This document shows positions 16,216 through 25,700 of a stretch of DNA of 64,000 bases, in pieces. The notes beneath the pieces are model-generated. The model was not told the DNA's origin and did no database searches. It saw only the letters and a list, made by a program, of their open reading frames with translations. Source of the stretch: Marivivens sp. (lineage in GTDB: Bacteria; Pseudomonadota; Alphaproteobacteria; Rhodobacterales; Rhodobacteraceae); contig JAEPMR010000007.1 of the NCBI GenBank assembly GCA_017643845.1, positions 1 to 64,000 of the forward strand, read 5' to 3'. The first letter of the stretch is position 1. Each line of letters starts with the position of its first letter. Made by a program: the position numbers and the translations under genes.

Positions 16216-18417
16216 ATGCCCGATTTCACGATGACAACGGACCCCGATGGCGTCGCAACGATTGTGTGGGATGTGCCAAATAAATCGATGAATGTCCTGA
16301 GTCTGGAAGCTTGGGACGAAATCGACGCACTGGTAGAGCGGGCGCTCTCAGACCAAGATGTCAAAGGGATCATCATTACGTCCGGCAAGAAAGACTTTGC
16401 CGGTGGCATGGATTTGAATGTCATTGCTAAAATGAAGGAAAGCGCAGGCGACAATCCCGCAGAAGGCCTGATGGCGGGTCTTATGAAATCACACAGCATT
16501 CTCAGAAAACTTGAGCGCGCCGGAATGGATGCCAAAACGAATAAAGGCGGAAAGCCAATCGTCGCGGCCCTGCCCGGGACAGCTCTCGGCATCGGGCTGG
16601 AAATACCGTTGGCCTGCCATCGCATCATTGCCGCAGACAATCCCACCGCAAAAATAGGCCTACCCGAAATAAAGGTTGGTATTTTCCCAGGCATGGGTGG
16701 CACAACGCGGCTGATCCGTAAAATGGGCGCAATGGCCGCATCGCCAATATTACTTGAGGGGAAACTCTTTTCCCCCAAAAAAGCGGTCGGAGCAGGTCTG
16801 ATCGACGAATGCGTCGCACCGGATGACCTACTGAAGCGCGCTAAAGAATGGGTGCTCGCAGCAACCGACGCTGACCTACTGAAACCTTGGGATGCAAAAG
16901 GCTACAAAATGCCCGGAGGAGCTCCCTATCATCCTGCAGGTTACATGACATACGTTGGTGCCAATGCCATGGTGAACGGCAACACACAGGGCGTATACCC
17001 AGCGGCCAAAGCCCTTCTGTCTGCAGCCTATGAAGGTGCATTGGTTCCATTTGATACCGCACTCAAGATTGAAGCCCGCTGGTTCACACATGTTTTGATG
17101 AACCCAAGCTCATCCGCCATGATCCGGTCCCTATTCGTTTCAAAAGGGGCGCTGGAAAAAGGGGCGAATAGACCAGAATCCCCCGATCAAACGGTCAGGA
17201 AAGTTGGCATCCTCGGCGCAGGAATGATGGGCGCAGGAATTGCTCTTGTCGCTGCACGTGCTGGGATCGACGTCGTCTTGCTGGATCAAACGCAGGATGC
17301 AGCCGAAAAGGGCAAGTCTTACAGCGCCACATATATGGACAAAGGCATCAGCCGGAAAAAGTCCACACCAGAGAAAAAGGAAGAACTCCTTGCTCGCATC
17401 TTGGCGACCACCGAGGTTGCCGATCTCAAAGACTGTGATCTGATCATCGAGGCGGTTTTTGAGGATCCCACCATCAAAGCCGATATCACCAAACGAGCCG
17501 AGGCAGAAATCGGGACTGATTGCATTTTCGCGACAAACACCTCGACTCTACCTATTTCAGAGCTGGCCGGAGCCAGCGATCGACCAGAGAATTTTATCGG
17601 AATCCATTTCTTCTCTCCTGTTGAAAAGATGATGTTGGTTGAAATCATCAAGGGTAGAAAGACAGGTGATCGTGCTGTGGCCAAGGCGCTCGACTTTGTC
17701 CGCCAAATCAGAAAAACGCCGATCGTCGTCAACGATGCGCGCTTTTTCTACGCAAACCGCTGCATTATCCCCTATCTCAACGAAGGTATCCGGATGGTTC
17801 GTGAGGGTGTCGCACCGGCACTGATCGAAAATGCCGCTCGACTTGTCGGGATGCCGCTAGGACCGCTTCAGCTTGTAGATGAGACATCGATCGACCTTGG
17901 CGTAAAAATCGCTAGGGCGACCCGTAAAGCGTTAGGTGACGCCTATCCAGACGGTGAAGTTGATGAGGTTCTGTTCTGGTTGGCAGATCAGGGGCGTCTC
18001 GGCAGGAAGGCTGCAGCTGGGTTCTATACCTATGACGAAAAGGGCCGCCGCACCGGTATTTGGGACGGTCTCGCAGAGCGTTTTCCGACCGCTACATCAC
18101 AACCCAGCCTTCAACTGGTGCAGGAACGTCTTCTGTTCGCGCAAGTTCTCGAAGCAGTCCGAGCATATGAAGATGGCGTGCTCACAGATATCCGTGAAGG
18201 CGACGTCGGCGCCATTCTTGGCTGGGGATTTGCACCGTGGTCCGGCGGACCTTTCAGCTGGCTCGACATTATCGGCTCACCCTATGCCGCACAGCGCGCC
18301 AGTGAACTTGCAGAGCAGTTTGGCTCCCGTTTCTCCCCCCCTCAGATCCTTGTGGCTATGGCAGAGAAGAACAGCACTTTTTACGGAAATCCGGCCAGAC
18401 ACAAAGCCGCTTCCTGA
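16216..18417 (+). CDS. fadJ: 3-hydroxyacyl-CoA dehydrogenase / enoyl-CoA hydratase, multifunctional
   Basis: The 733-residue protein carries the two middle steps of beta-oxidation. Residues ~1-300 form the enoyl-CoA hydratase/isomerase (crotonase) domain: 'ITSGKKDFAGGMDLN', 'AALPGTALGIGLEIPLACHRI', 'GLPEIKVGIFPGMGGTTRL'. Residues ~325-730 form the NAD-dependent dehydrogenase: dinucleotide motif 'GILGAGMMGAGIALVAARAG', 'FATNTSTLPISELA', 'GIHFFSPVEKMMLVEII' and 'NRCIIPYLNE'. GTAAAGGAGACTTGAA gives a strong ribosome site. It is the last gene of the operon and is followed by a hairpin. Confidence 0.96.
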   Translation: MPDFTMTTDPDGVATIVWDVPNKSMNVLSLEAWDEIDALVERALSDQDVKGIIITSGKKDFAGGMDLNVIAKMKESAGDNPAEGLMAGLMKSHSILRKLERAGMDAKTNKGGKPIVAALPGTALGIGLEIPLACHRIIAADNPTAKIGLPEIKVGIFPGMGGTTRLIRKMGAMAASPILLEGKLFSPKKAVGAGLIDECVAPDDLLKRAKEWVLAATDADLLKPWDAKGYKMPGGAPYHPAGYMTYVGANAMVNGNTQGVYPAAKALLSAAYEGALVPFDTALKIEARWFTHVLMNPSSSAMIRSLFVSKGALEKGANRPESPDQTVRKVGILGAGMMGAGIALVAARAGIDVVLLDQTQDAAEKGKSYSATYMDKGISRKKSTPEKKEELLARILATTEVADLKDCDLIIEAVFEDPTIKADITKRAEAEIGTDCIFATNTSTLPISELAGASDRPENFIGIHFFSPVEKMMLVEIIKGRKTGDRAVAKALDFVRQIRKTPIVVNDARFFYANRCIIPYLNEGIRMVREGVAPALIENAARLVGMPLGPLQLVDETSIDLGVKIARATRKALGDAYPDGEVDEVLFWLADQGRLGRKAAAGFYTYDEKGRRTGIWDGLAERFPTATSQPSLQLVQERLLFAQVLEAVRAYEDGVLTDIREGDVGAILGWGFAPWSGGPFSWLDIIGSPYAAQRASELAEQFGSRFSPPQILVAMAEKNSTFYGNPARHKAAS

Positions 18418-18427
18418 CAGCGCGAAC

Positions 18428-18459
18428 GGGGCATACGGACCATCTCAGCCGTACGCCCC
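18428..18459 (+). terminator. Hairpin after the beta-oxidation operon
   Basis: GGGGCATACGG and CCGTACGCCCC pair over 11 positions with one mismatch around a 10-nt loop, beginning 11 bp past the fadJ stop. There is no T-run, so it could be a weak or factor-assisted terminator, or protect the mRNA end. Confidence 0.55.
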
Positions 18460-18570
18460 AAATCATCACAATAAGGATTTGTGGGAGACGTTCTTTCTCC
18501 GATGGGTCTGGCACCCAGAGGGTGTTCGGGCATACATTCGCTTCGACAAATCATCGGAGAGACACCGCAG

Positions 18571-19605
18571 ATGGCCCGACGCGGAAAGACTGCACTCAAA
18601 AAATTCGAGCGCCTTGAAAGCCTAGCCCTTTGGCGGGACGGCCCCGATGCCCAACGGCGTGAGGTCATGCTATCGTTCGGTCTCTCTTCTATCATTATCA
18701 CAGACACTGCAGAGCGACCGCTCGGACATTGGTCACTCACAGCGATTGAGCGGCTGAACCCCGGCGGGACGCCAGCTCTATTCGCACCGGACTCAGAGGC
18801 CAGCGAAACGCTGGAAATTGATGATCCGACTATGATTGAAGCCATCGAAACCGTCCGGCGAGCCATTGCGCGCAAGAAACCGAGGAGTGGTAGACTGCGG
18901 CTGGCCATCGGTGGTTTAACGTTCATCGCGGTGTCCTGTGCCGGTATTTTTGGTGTTCCCGCAGCGCTTGAGAAACAGGCTTTGAAAAGCCTTCCATCAG
19001 TAGCCGAGCAAGAGATTGGGGCAGCTATTGCGACCGAGCTTTGGAAAATCACGGGGCGCCCATGCCGATCAACATTCGCCAACGATGCGTTGGATGCACT
19101 GCGAAACGCTGTCGTCGAAAACTCAGAGAACAGCGCCATCTACATTGTTAAGGACGCAATCAAGACAGTGGTTGGTCTTCCCGGGGGGAGCTTTGCAATC
19201 GGAGCGCCACTTGTAGAAGATTTTGACAGCCCGGCGATTTCCGCCGGTTATCTCGCGAGTGCGGTAGTGGCAAGCTCGGATTGGTCACCGATGAATGAAC
19301 TGGTAGATAGCCTGAAATTTTTTGAGCTGGTCAATCTGGTGACAACTGGAAAAATAGATCAGGAAACAGCATCGCGCTTCGCTCGAAAACTCATATCCGA
19401 ACAACACGAAATCGCTCCCGACGAAGACTTTATTGCACTTTTGGTTGATAAAGGCATTTCCATTCGGGCAATCGCAGATGCGATTGATATTACAGGCGAG
19501 TTTAGCATCGAAATGAACGAAGCAGCGATCGTCCTCCAACCTAATCCAAGTAAGATTATGAATGACGGAGATTGGGTTGCGCTACAGGCAATTTGTGGGA
19601 ATTGA
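18571..19605 (+). CDS. Membrane protein resembling an M48 peptidase without its zinc motif
   Basis: The ATG at 18571 follows CGGAGAGACACCGCAG and gives 344 residues. An N-terminal ~100-residue soluble part (LWRDGPDAQRREVMLSFG...) is followed by one membrane segment (residues ~111-131) and 'PAALEKQALKSLPSVAEQEIGAA', a layout like alphaproteobacterial M48 metallopeptidases. The segment 'VGLPGGSFAIGAPLVEDFDSP' aligns by eye with the M48 'LPGG' strand, but where the family has L-A-H-E-x-x-H this protein reads L-A-S-A-V-V-A (Ser230, Ala231, Ala234). It would bind no zinc that way. The comparison is from memory of family motifs, so the call is tentative. It is convergent with the SPOR gene, 2 bp away. 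Confidence 0.55.
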   Translation: MARRGKTALKKFERLESLALWRDGPDAQRREVMLSFGLSSIIITDTAERPLGHWSLTAIERLNPGGTPALFAPDSEASETLEIDDPTMIEAIETVRRAIARKKPRSGRLRLAIGGLTFIAVSCAGIFGVPAALEKQALKSLPSVAEQEIGAAIATELWKITGRPCRSTFANDALDALRNAVVENSENSAIYIVKDAIKTVVGLPGGSFAIGAPLVEDFDSPAISAGYLASAVVASSDWSPMNELVDSLKFFELVNLVTTGKIDQETASRFARKLISEQHEIAPDEDFIALLVDKGISIRAIADAIDITGEFSIEMNEAAIVLQPNPSKIMNDGDWVALQAICGN

Positions 19606-19607
19606 CC

Positions 19608-20921
19608 TTATCGCACGAAGGCATCCCGATACCCTAAATCTCGCACACTCCGCAATGCCGCCGCGACGCCAGTGCCCCCAATTGGCCCTGCCTGGATGAC
19701 ATGCAAAGTTTTGCCATCACGTTGGAGGCTCCCACGCTGGACAGGTAATCCGGCAGATTGCAACGCAGAAATGGCTCTTTGCGCATTGGCTGAGACGGCA
19801 AAGACGCCGACCTGAATCATATTGCCAGCAGCCTTAGAACTCACCTCAGATGAGGATGCCGCGGCCTCGGGAATACCGCGTTGCGGATTAAGTCGCCCGT
19901 CTGTCCAAACCGGCTCATAGCCCTCCGGAACAGAAGGAACTGCAACGGGCGCGCGTGAGGCCGTTCTGCTCGTATTGCTCGACGTCGGCGCCTCAGCTGT
20001 TCCCGATGAATTCTTGTCATATGGCAAGACATCCTGGGGGACACAGCGGAATGGAACACCGTTCCCTCCGGTCAGGTATTCATCAACTGACCCAATTTCG
20101 TATCGGCACGCCCCTCTTGCAATTGCTGAAGTTGCTAATCTGTCTCGGGGCGCGGGGGCTGCCAATTGCGCAGGTGTTACGGCTGCCTCATCCGCGACCA
20201 AGGGCGCGGTTCCCCCAATAGAAACGACTCTATAACGTCTCCCCGAAGTGAGGGCCTCGCAGTTCAAAGCCCCACCCGAAGCGAGGATATACTCACGGCC
20301 CGTTGCTTCGATATCTGCGCAGATTTCCTGCAAGCCGATCATACTTCCCTGCGCGAGAGAGGGCCCCTGAGAGACTGGTTCCAAAGCTGCTGGAGGCGAC
20401 ATGGCGACTACTGCTTGAGGCTCGACGGGACCGCAATCGACGGGCTCACCTGTTTCCTTCACGCGAAACCCGGAAAGAACTCCCGACTTTCCGTCACAAA
20501 CTTCGGACAGCCGCAGTTGCAGCTCGGCGTCCTCAACGGCCGCAACAGTCTCGGCTGCCGGTCTCGCCGCTACATCGTCACTTTCCGTCGGCATCGCTTC
20601 AGCCGCCGGAAGCTGCAGCTGAGGAATCTCAATGATCAACTCATCCGGGATTTCCGGAGTCGTTGCCACTCTGTCTGCGATGGTCAGGGACGGCTCAAAT
20701 CCGCAGAGTGGTTCGCGAGAACGATTAACGCGCGGCACCCAGGATGTGACCCCACCAATTCCGGCCCGGACAAAAACACACCCTTCGCTATCGACATACT
20801 GACTGGCGGTATAGGTCTCAGGGGGGAATTCTGCGGGTTGTCGCTCGGTCGTGAATTGCGCATTGGCGACCGCCGCGACGCCCCCAAAGCCCACGGACAG
20901 CGCAACTAATAGACGAAACAT
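19608..20921 (-). CDS. Secreted SPOR-domain protein
   Basis: The protein has 437 residues from the ATG at 20921 (after GGGGAAGG; a TTG at 20939 would add six residues). It has a signal peptide (MFRLLVALSVGFGGVAAVANA), a repeated cysteine-containing module ('GCVFVRAGIGGVTSWVPRVNRSREPLCGFEPS', then 'LSEVCDGKSGVLSGF', 'LQEICADIEATGREYILASGGALNCEALTSGRRYRVV'), a Ser/Ala-rich linker and a C-terminal SPOR domain (residues ~360-437: 'MIQVGVFAVSANAQRAISALQSAGLPVQ'). SPOR domains bind denuded glycan strands of peptidoglycan, often at the division site, so an envelope role in the periplasm is likely. Confidence 0.85.
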   Translation of the reverse strand: MFRLLVALSVGFGGVAAVANAQFTTERQPAEFPPETYTASQYVDSEGCVFVRAGIGGVTSWVPRVNRSREPLCGFEPSLTIADRVATTPEIPDELIIEIPQLQLPAAEAMPTESDDVAARPAAETVAAVEDAELQLRLSEVCDGKSGVLSGFRVKETGEPVDCGPVEPQAVVAMSPPAALEPVSQGPSLAQGSMIGLQEICADIEATGREYILASGGALNCEALTSGRRYRVVSIGGTAPLVADEAAVTPAQLAAPAPRDRLATSAIARGACRYEIGSVDEYLTGGNGVPFRCVPQDVLPYDKNSSGTAEAPTSSNTSRTASRAPVAVPSVPEGYEPVWTDGRLNPQRGIPEAAASSSEVSSKAAGNMIQVGVFAVSANAQRAISALQSAGLPVQRGSLQRDGKTLHVIQAGPIGGTGVAAALRSVRDLGYRDAFVR

Positions 20922-20978
20922 CGACAAAACCTTCCCCAAATAGAGACTGTTTGAAGATGCATTACAATCGCGAATCTG

Positions 20979-20996
20979 TAAAGGGAAACCCCTTTA
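20979..20996 (-). terminator. Short hairpin at the end of the salvage operon
   Basis: TAAAGGG and CCCTTTA form a 7-bp stem with a 4-nt loop that begins at the upp stop codon (minus strand). No T-run follows, so terminator activity is uncertain. Confidence 0.35.
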
Positions 20997-21623
20997 TCTT
21001 GTGCCGAAAATGCGATCTCCCGCATCCCCTAGCCCCGGGACAATATATCCATTGCTATTTAGTTTCTCATCTACAGACGCTGTGATGATAGCAACATCCG
21101 GATGCGCCTGAGTCATCCTCTGGATCCCTTCCGGCGCAGCGAGCAAACAAATGAACTTAATGCTCTTTGCTCCTGCCTGTTTGACAAGATCGATTGCAGC
21201 GACAGCCGAATTCCCCGTGGCAAGCATCGGATCCACCACGAATACGCTTCTATCCTCGAGCGCAGGTGGGACCTTGAAATAATATTCTACCGGCTCAAGC
21301 GTGTCTTCGTTTCGGTACAGACCGACAAAACCGACCCGTGCGGTTGGAAGAATGCTCAGGAAGCCGTCCAACATTCCATTTCCCGCCCGCAAGATCGAAA
21401 CAAGAGCAGGCTTGCGACCGGAAAGGATTGGCGCTGCCATTGTCGCGAGTGGCGTATCGATCGTTGTTTCTTCAACAGGCAAATCGCGGGTGGCTTCGAA
21501 GGTCAGGAGCTGCCCAATTTCGCCGACAATCGCACGAAATTGTACAGTCGGTGTCGTGCTTTTTCTCAAAAGTGACAGCTTATGCTGAACCAATGGATGA
21601 TCGACGACGATAACCTCAGCCAT
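20994..21623 (-). CDS. upp: Uracil phosphoribosyltransferase
   Basis: The enzyme joins uracil and PRPP to make UMP. At 209 residues from the ATG at 21623 (after GCAGGTGCAAA) it has the normal length. Motifs: '[11 protein letters not shown]', '[14 protein letters not shown]', the PRPP loop '[19 protein letters not shown]' and the uracil-binding C-terminal '[16 protein letters not shown]'. It overlaps the add stop by 8 bp and is the last gene of the nucleoside-salvage operon. Confidence 0.97.
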   Translation of the reverse strand: MAEVIVVDHPLVQHKLSLLRKSTTPTVQFRAIVGEIGQLLTFEATRDLPVEETTIDTPLATMAAPILSGRKPALVSILRAGNGMLDGFLSILPTARVGFVGLYRNEDTLEPVEYYFKVPPALEDRSVFVVDPMLATGNSAVAAIDLVKQAGAKSIKFICLLAAPEGIQRMTQAHPDVAIITASVDEKLNSNGYIVPGLGDAGDRIFGTR

Positions 21624-22608
21624 TTTGCACCTGCAATTTCTGAATAATGTCAGTGCGGGTTTCGTCATCACAGAAGGCGGCATAGATTGCCGTGGTGTTC
21701 ACCTGATGGAAGTCCTCCTGTCTCCAACCGAATGTCTGCGCAAGCTTCTCATACTCGTTTACCATCGTGGTATGGAAGAAAGGCGGATCATCCGTCGAAA
21801 CTGTCACCTTAACTCCGGCTTTGCGCAGCGCATCGATTGGATGGCTCGGCCAATCGCCGCTCGCCCGCAACACAACATTCGAACCGGGGCAGACTTCCAA
21901 AACCGTCCCGCGATCGTGAAGTTCATGAACAAGGTCCGGTTCCTTTATCGCATTTATCCCATGGCCGATCCGTTCGACACCGAGCGCGCGCACCGTTTCG
22001 CGCACCATATCGGGCCCACCCCACTCTCCTGCATGACAGGTGAGGCGCAGCCCCGCCTCACGAGCTAAATCAAAGGAATAAGCAAAATCGTTGGGACACC
22101 CATGCAACTCAGCGCCCGCCATCCCAAACCCCGTCAGAAATTTCGACTTTGTTTCTGCAGCACATAGGGCTGCCTTCTTGGACTTCTCTGGCCCGAAATG
22201 GCGGATACAAGTCACGATCCCGCGTAATGTAATTCCAAAAATACGCTGTGCTTCGTTCGCTGCGTCTTCGATCGCGGCAAGATAGTCTATCCAAGCTGAC
22301 AGGTCCGCACCGCCGCAAAAGTCTGGACTTAGGAAAGTCTCCGAATAGATCACACCATTTTCAGCGCTCTGTTCCAGAACAGCGAGGGTGAGCCGCCGAA
22401 AATCTTCTGGGCTCTGTAATGTCGTGCAAGCTGCCTCATAGACGCTCAGGAAATGTTCAAAATCACGATAGGAATAGTTTCCGCGCTCGTCGAAAATCCC
22501 GCTAATGTCTATTTTCTTTTCTTTAGCCAATCCCCGAATAAAGGACGGCGGTGCTGCACCCTCTAGATGCAAGTGTAATTCTACCTTCGGAATTTCGGAA
22601 AACGTCAT
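21616..22608 (-). CDS. add: Adenosine deaminase
   Basis: The zinc enzyme converts (deoxy)adenosine to (deoxy)inosine. Motifs in order: '[13 protein letters not shown]' with the zinc histidines, '[12 protein letters not shown]', '[10 protein letters not shown]' (zinc His and the catalytic Glu), '[10 protein letters not shown]' and '[13 protein letters not shown]' (the paired Asp). It has 330 residues, the usual length. It overlaps deoB by 4 bp and upp by 8 bp, so it is translated from the same mRNA. Confidence 0.96.
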   Translation of the reverse strand: MTFSEIPKVELHLHLEGAAPPSFIRGLAKEKKIDISGIFDERGNYSYRDFEHFLSVYEAACTTLQSPEDFRRLTLAVLEQSAENGVIYSETFLSPDFCGGADLSAWIDYLAAIEDAANEAQRIFGITLRGIVTCIRHFGPEKSKKAALCAAETKSKFLTGFGMAGAELHGCPNDFAYSFDLAREAGLRLTCHAGEWGGPDMVRETVRALGVERIGHGINAIKEPDLVHELHDRGTVLEVCPGSNVVLRASGDWPSHPIDALRKAGVKVTVSTDDPPFFHTTMVNEYEKLAQTFGWRQEDFHQVNTTAIYAAFCDDETRTDIIQKLQVQNG

Positions 22609-23825
22609 AGGAAACTCCTTCCTTCCCCCTCATATGGGATGTCCAAGAAATCCGCGGCAGAGGCAGCAACGTCTACAAAGGCGCGCGCACCTATTGGCCC
22701 TTTGCCCGCTCCGAACACAAGCACGGGTACCTGCTCGCGCGTGTGATCGGTGCCAATCCACGACGGGTCGTTACCATGATCTGCGGTCACTATAAGCAGA
22801 TCATCCGGACGCATTGATTTTATTACCTTCTGCAAGACACTATCGAACCATTCGAGATGTCTGGCATAGCCAGCGATGTCGCGGCGATGGCCGTATTCGC
22901 TGTCGAATTCTACAAAATTCGCAAACACCAGCGAGCCCTCTTCCGCCTCATTGACCAAATCAGCCAGGTGATCGGCAAGTTGGCTGTCAGCGCCTTTTCG
23001 AACTTCAGAAATTCCTCTCATCGAGAAGATATCTCCAATCTTGCCAATGGCATAGACCTTTCGACCGGCCGAATGCACCCAATCACAAATCGTTGGAGAG
23101 GGTGGTTCGATCGCGAAATCCTTACGATTTGGGGTCCGCCGGAAGGGAACATCGCGACCATTGCCGACAAAAGGCCGTGCGATAACCCGCCCAATACGCA
23201 TTGGATGCACAACCGATGCACAATCCATGCATACGTTATAGAGACGTTCGAGCCCGAATAATTCCTCATGGGCAGCAATCTGAAGAACGCTGTCGACAGA
23301 CGTGTAGCAAATCGGTTTTCCCGATGTGATGTGCTCAACACCGAATTTCTCGATAATCTCTGTCCCTGAAGCGTGGCAGTTCCCCAATATTCCATCGACG
23401 TCAGCAGACTTCATAATCGCTTCTGTGACGCGGCTCGGGAACGAGGGGACCGTGTTCGGAAAATAGCCCCAGTCCCAAGGCACGGGCACACCCGCCAACT
23501 CCCAATGCCCGGAAGGTGTATCTTTGCCCTTCGAGATTTCGATCGCGGCTCCCCACTTTCCAGAAGGCTCAACTTGACGGTCGTTTGGAATATGCAGGCC
23601 GCTCGCCAATTCGAGGGCGCGATACAATCCGAGTTGCGCCAATGTCGGCACAGAAAGTGGACCCCTCCGGCCGATGTCGGCCTCTCCCTTCGCACAAGAC
23701 TCAATGATGTGACCTAAAGTGTTTGCGCCGGTATCGGGCACTCCATCGTTCGCGAAATCACCGGCATCCGGCGCCCCTCCGATCCCAACACTATCCATAA
23801 CAATTAGAAAAAGACGGCGATTCAT
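22605..23825 (-). CDS. deoB: Phosphopentomutase
   Basis: The enzyme interconverts (deoxy)ribose 1- and 5-phosphate, linking nucleoside phosphorolysis to central metabolism. At 406 residues it is an alkaline-phosphatase-superfamily member with the metal and phosphothreonine motifs 'IVMDSVGIGGAPDAGDFAN', 'DTPSGHWELAG' (Thr nucleophile), 'ANFVEFDSEYGHRRD' and 'TADHGNDPSWIGTDHTREQVPVLVFG'. Its start overlaps the deoA stop by 4 bp (ATGA). The gene contains an unusual run of three GTGCAT-like hexamers spaced by 11 bp (23205-23232). Confidence 0.97.
   Translation of the reverse strand: MNRRLFLIVMDSVGIGGAPDAGDFANDGVPDTGANTLGHIIESCAKGEADIGRRGPLSVPTLAQLGLYRALELASGLHIPNDRQVEPSGKWGAAIEISKGKDTPSGHWELAGVPVPWDWGYFPNTVPSFPSRVTEAIMKSADVDGILGNCHASGTEIIEKFGVEHITSGKPICYTSVDSVLQIAAHEELFGLERLYNVCMDCASVVHPMRIGRVIARPFVGNGRDVPFRRTPNRKDFAIEPPSPTICDWVHSAGRKVYAIGKIGDIFSMRGISEVRKGADSQLADHLADLVNEAEEGSLVFANFVEFDSEYGHRRDIAGYARHLEWFDSVLQKVIKSMRPDDLLIVTADHGNDPSWIGTDHTREQVPVLVFGAGKGPIGARAFVDVAASAADFLDIPYEGEGRSFL
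23205..23232 (-). repeat. Three GTGCAT/ATGCAT hexamers with 11-bp period inside deoB
   Basis: On the minus strand ATGCAT, GTGCAT and GTGCAT follow each other every 11 bp (plus-strand positions 23227, 23216, 23205). The 18 bp TGCATGGATTGTGCATCG (23214-23231, minus strand) is identical to 7136-7153 in the array before the DUF952 gene. It lies in coding sequence, so it may be coincidence. Confidence 0.6.
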
Positions 23826-25123
23826 TCCGACCTCGTACGGATCAGGGAATTCAGGCTCGGCTTCGGACCGATCTCACAAGCGGCCAGCACCCCCTCTACA
23901 GCCCGCTCCGCTTCCTCCGGCGATCGGGCATGGACACGACATATCAGATCGCCGGTCGAAAATCGCGCACCCAAATCCGCGAAATCCGACAAACCAACCG
24001 AATGATCAATGCGGTCCGCTTCGGTCTTTCGCCCAGCTCCTAGAGCAACCACAACTTCGCCGAGAGCGCGGCCATCGATTGCTGCCAGATGGCCCGGTGC
24101 GTCAGCTGTTACATCCATGATAAGATTGGCGGTCGGAAGCTGCGTGCGCCAATTCTGGGAAAAATCATTTGACCCACCCATCGCAGACAGCATGCCTTGG
24201 AAACGATCCATTGCATCGCCCGTATCAATCGCGCGGCCGATCTTAACCTCTGCCTCATCACCAGCGAGACCGACAAGCCGAAGTGCGATTGCACCCAATG
24301 TGACGACCAATTCACGCAAACGCGGCGCTGCTCCTCGGTCCCCCTCAAGAACACGCATGCAATCGGCAATTTCCAATGCGTTTCCCAAGGACGGCGCAAG
24401 TGGCTGGGACATATCGGAAATGATCGCTTCCGTCTTACAGCCTGCGGAATTACCCGTAGTGGCAAGGGCGCACGCAAGCTCCTCCGCCTCGTCAAGGGAC
24501 TGCATGAATGCTCCGCTTCCGCACTTCACATCCAGGACAAGCGCGTCGAGCCCGGCCGCTAGCTTCTTGGACAGGATTGACGCGCAGATCAGATCAATAC
24601 TTTCGACAGTACCAGTGACATCGCGGACGGCATACAGGCGCCGATCCGCAGGGGCGATATCTGCTGTTGCACCCGCAATCACACAACCCTGCCGCGTTAC
24701 AATTTCTCTCAGCTTGTCGATATCCATCGACGTTTTGACATTCGGGATTGCTTCCAGCTTGTCCAGAGTGCCACCTGTATGACCGAGACCCCGACCGGAG
24801 ATCATCGGAACGAATGCGCCACATGCCGCCAAGGCAGGTGCAAGTACAATGGACACGCAGTCACCCACCCCCCCTGTTGAGTGCTTGTCCACGACTGGAC
24901 CCGGGAGATCCCACATTAAGCGGTGTCCTGAATCCCGCATAGCGGCTGTCAGCGCGGTGCGACCACCTTCCGGCAACCCCCGAAGAACGACGGCCATCGC
25001 GAACGCGCCCGCCTGCGCATCACTCACCGCCCCGGAAGCAAGGCCATTCGCAAACCAGCGCAACTCACTTTCGGCAAGCGGCACGCCATCCCTGACGGCT
25101 TGTATGATGGCACGTGCATCCAT
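23822..25123 (-). CDS. deoA: Thymidine phosphorylase
   Basis: The enzyme splits thymidine and deoxyuridine with phosphate to base and deoxyribose 1-phosphate, feeding DeoB. Its 433 residues show the nucleoside phosphorylase II family features: 'KHSTGGVGDCVSIVLAPALAACGAFVPMISGRGLGHTGGTLDKLEAIP', 'AGATADIAPADRRLYAVRDVTGTVES', 'SKKLAAGLDALVLDVKCGSGAFM'. It starts 3 bp after the cdd stop and overlaps deoB by 4 bp. Confidence 0.96.
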   Translation of the reverse strand: MDARAIIQAVRDGVPLAESELRWFANGLASGAVSDAQAGAFAMAVVLRGLPEGGRTALTAAMRDSGHRLMWDLPGPVVDKHSTGGVGDCVSIVLAPALAACGAFVPMISGRGLGHTGGTLDKLEAIPNVKTSMDIDKLREIVTRQGCVIAGATADIAPADRRLYAVRDVTGTVESIDLICASILSKKLAAGLDALVLDVKCGSGAFMQSLDEAEELACALATTGNSAGCKTEAIISDMSQPLAPSLGNALEIADCMRVLEGDRGAAPRLRELVVTLGAIALRLVGLAGDEAEVKIGRAIDTGDAMDRFQGMLSAMGGSNDFSQNWRTQLPTANLIMDVTADAPGHLAAIDGRALGEVVVALGAGRKTEADRIDHSVGLSDFADLGARFSTGDLICRVHARSPEEAERAVEGVLAACEIGPKPSLNSLIRTRSE

Positions 25124-25126
25124 GAC

Positions 25127-25519
25127 TTAGCTTCGGGCCATGTGCTCCGTCGAAAAAACACCGGGGAGCAATTCGCCAATCGTGGTTTCGAACACCAAAC
25201 CATCAGTCGTGCAAAGGGTGACCTTGACACCTGCCTCACCGAATTCGGCCAGCTTTTGGCGGCATCCACCGCATGGGCTGACCGGGACAGGACTATCCGC
25301 AATAACGGCGACTTCGGCTATTTTTAGTTCCCCCGCCGCGACCATAGCCGCGATCGCTCCGGCTTCCGCGCACGTGCCCTCGGGATATGCAACATTCTCG
25401 ACATTGCAGCCCACATGAACCGCCCCACTGACCGTTCTGATCGCGGCACCTACTTTGAAGTTCGAGTAAGGGACATAGGCCCTCTCACGGACTTGAGCTG
25501 CGTCATCTATCAATGACAT
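25127..25519 (-). CDS. cdd: Cytidine deaminase
   Basis: The enzyme deaminates cytidine and deoxycytidine to uridine forms. The 130 residues from the ATG at 25519 (after AGGTGTGATG) match the tetrameric ~130-residue class. The zinc site is 'CNVENVAYPEGTCAEAGAI' (first Cys and catalytic Glu) and 'SPCGGCRQKLAEF' (the other two Cys). It is the first gene of cdd-deoA-deoB-add-upp; the promoter should lie in the 180-bp divergent gap shared with maeB. Confidence 0.96.
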   Translation of the reverse strand: MSLIDDAAQVRERAYVPYSNFKVGAAIRTVSGAVHVGCNVENVAYPEGTCAEAGAIAAMVAAGELKIAEVAVIADSPVPVSPCGGCRQKLAEFGEAGVKVTLCTTDGLVFETTIGELLPGVFSTEHMARS

Positions 25520-25677
25520 CATCACACCTTTTTTGACCAATTGCTCAAAGTTAAGAGGAATGCGCTAGGATAGACAAGCAGTATCAGCCATCTGCGAAAA
25601 CAGTTAATTGAAACTATGGATCGCGATGCACCGGAAAGAACGTTAAATTGAAATCACTTTAACTCGGATCGAGATTA

Positions 25678-25691
25678 GTTTAACGTTAAAC
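25678..25691. promoter_or_regulatory. Perfect 14-bp palindrome GTTTAACGTTAAAC upstream of maeB
   Basis: GTTTAAC and GTTAAAC are exact reverse complements, ending 9 bp before the maeB ATG at 25701 (21 bp before the alternative TTG). A half-related AACGTTAAA occurs about 35 bp upstream (25640-25648). Its place is right for a repressor site on maeB; the divergent cdd promoter is also within reach. Confidence 0.6.
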
Positions 25692-25700
25692 AATCTGGAT

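Noticed and set aside
23214..23231. Treating the 18-bp match with 7136-7153 as a mobile repeat
   Set aside because: One copy is in-frame within deoB where the protein keeps its normal length, and there are no flanking duplications; it is reported only as a curiosity.
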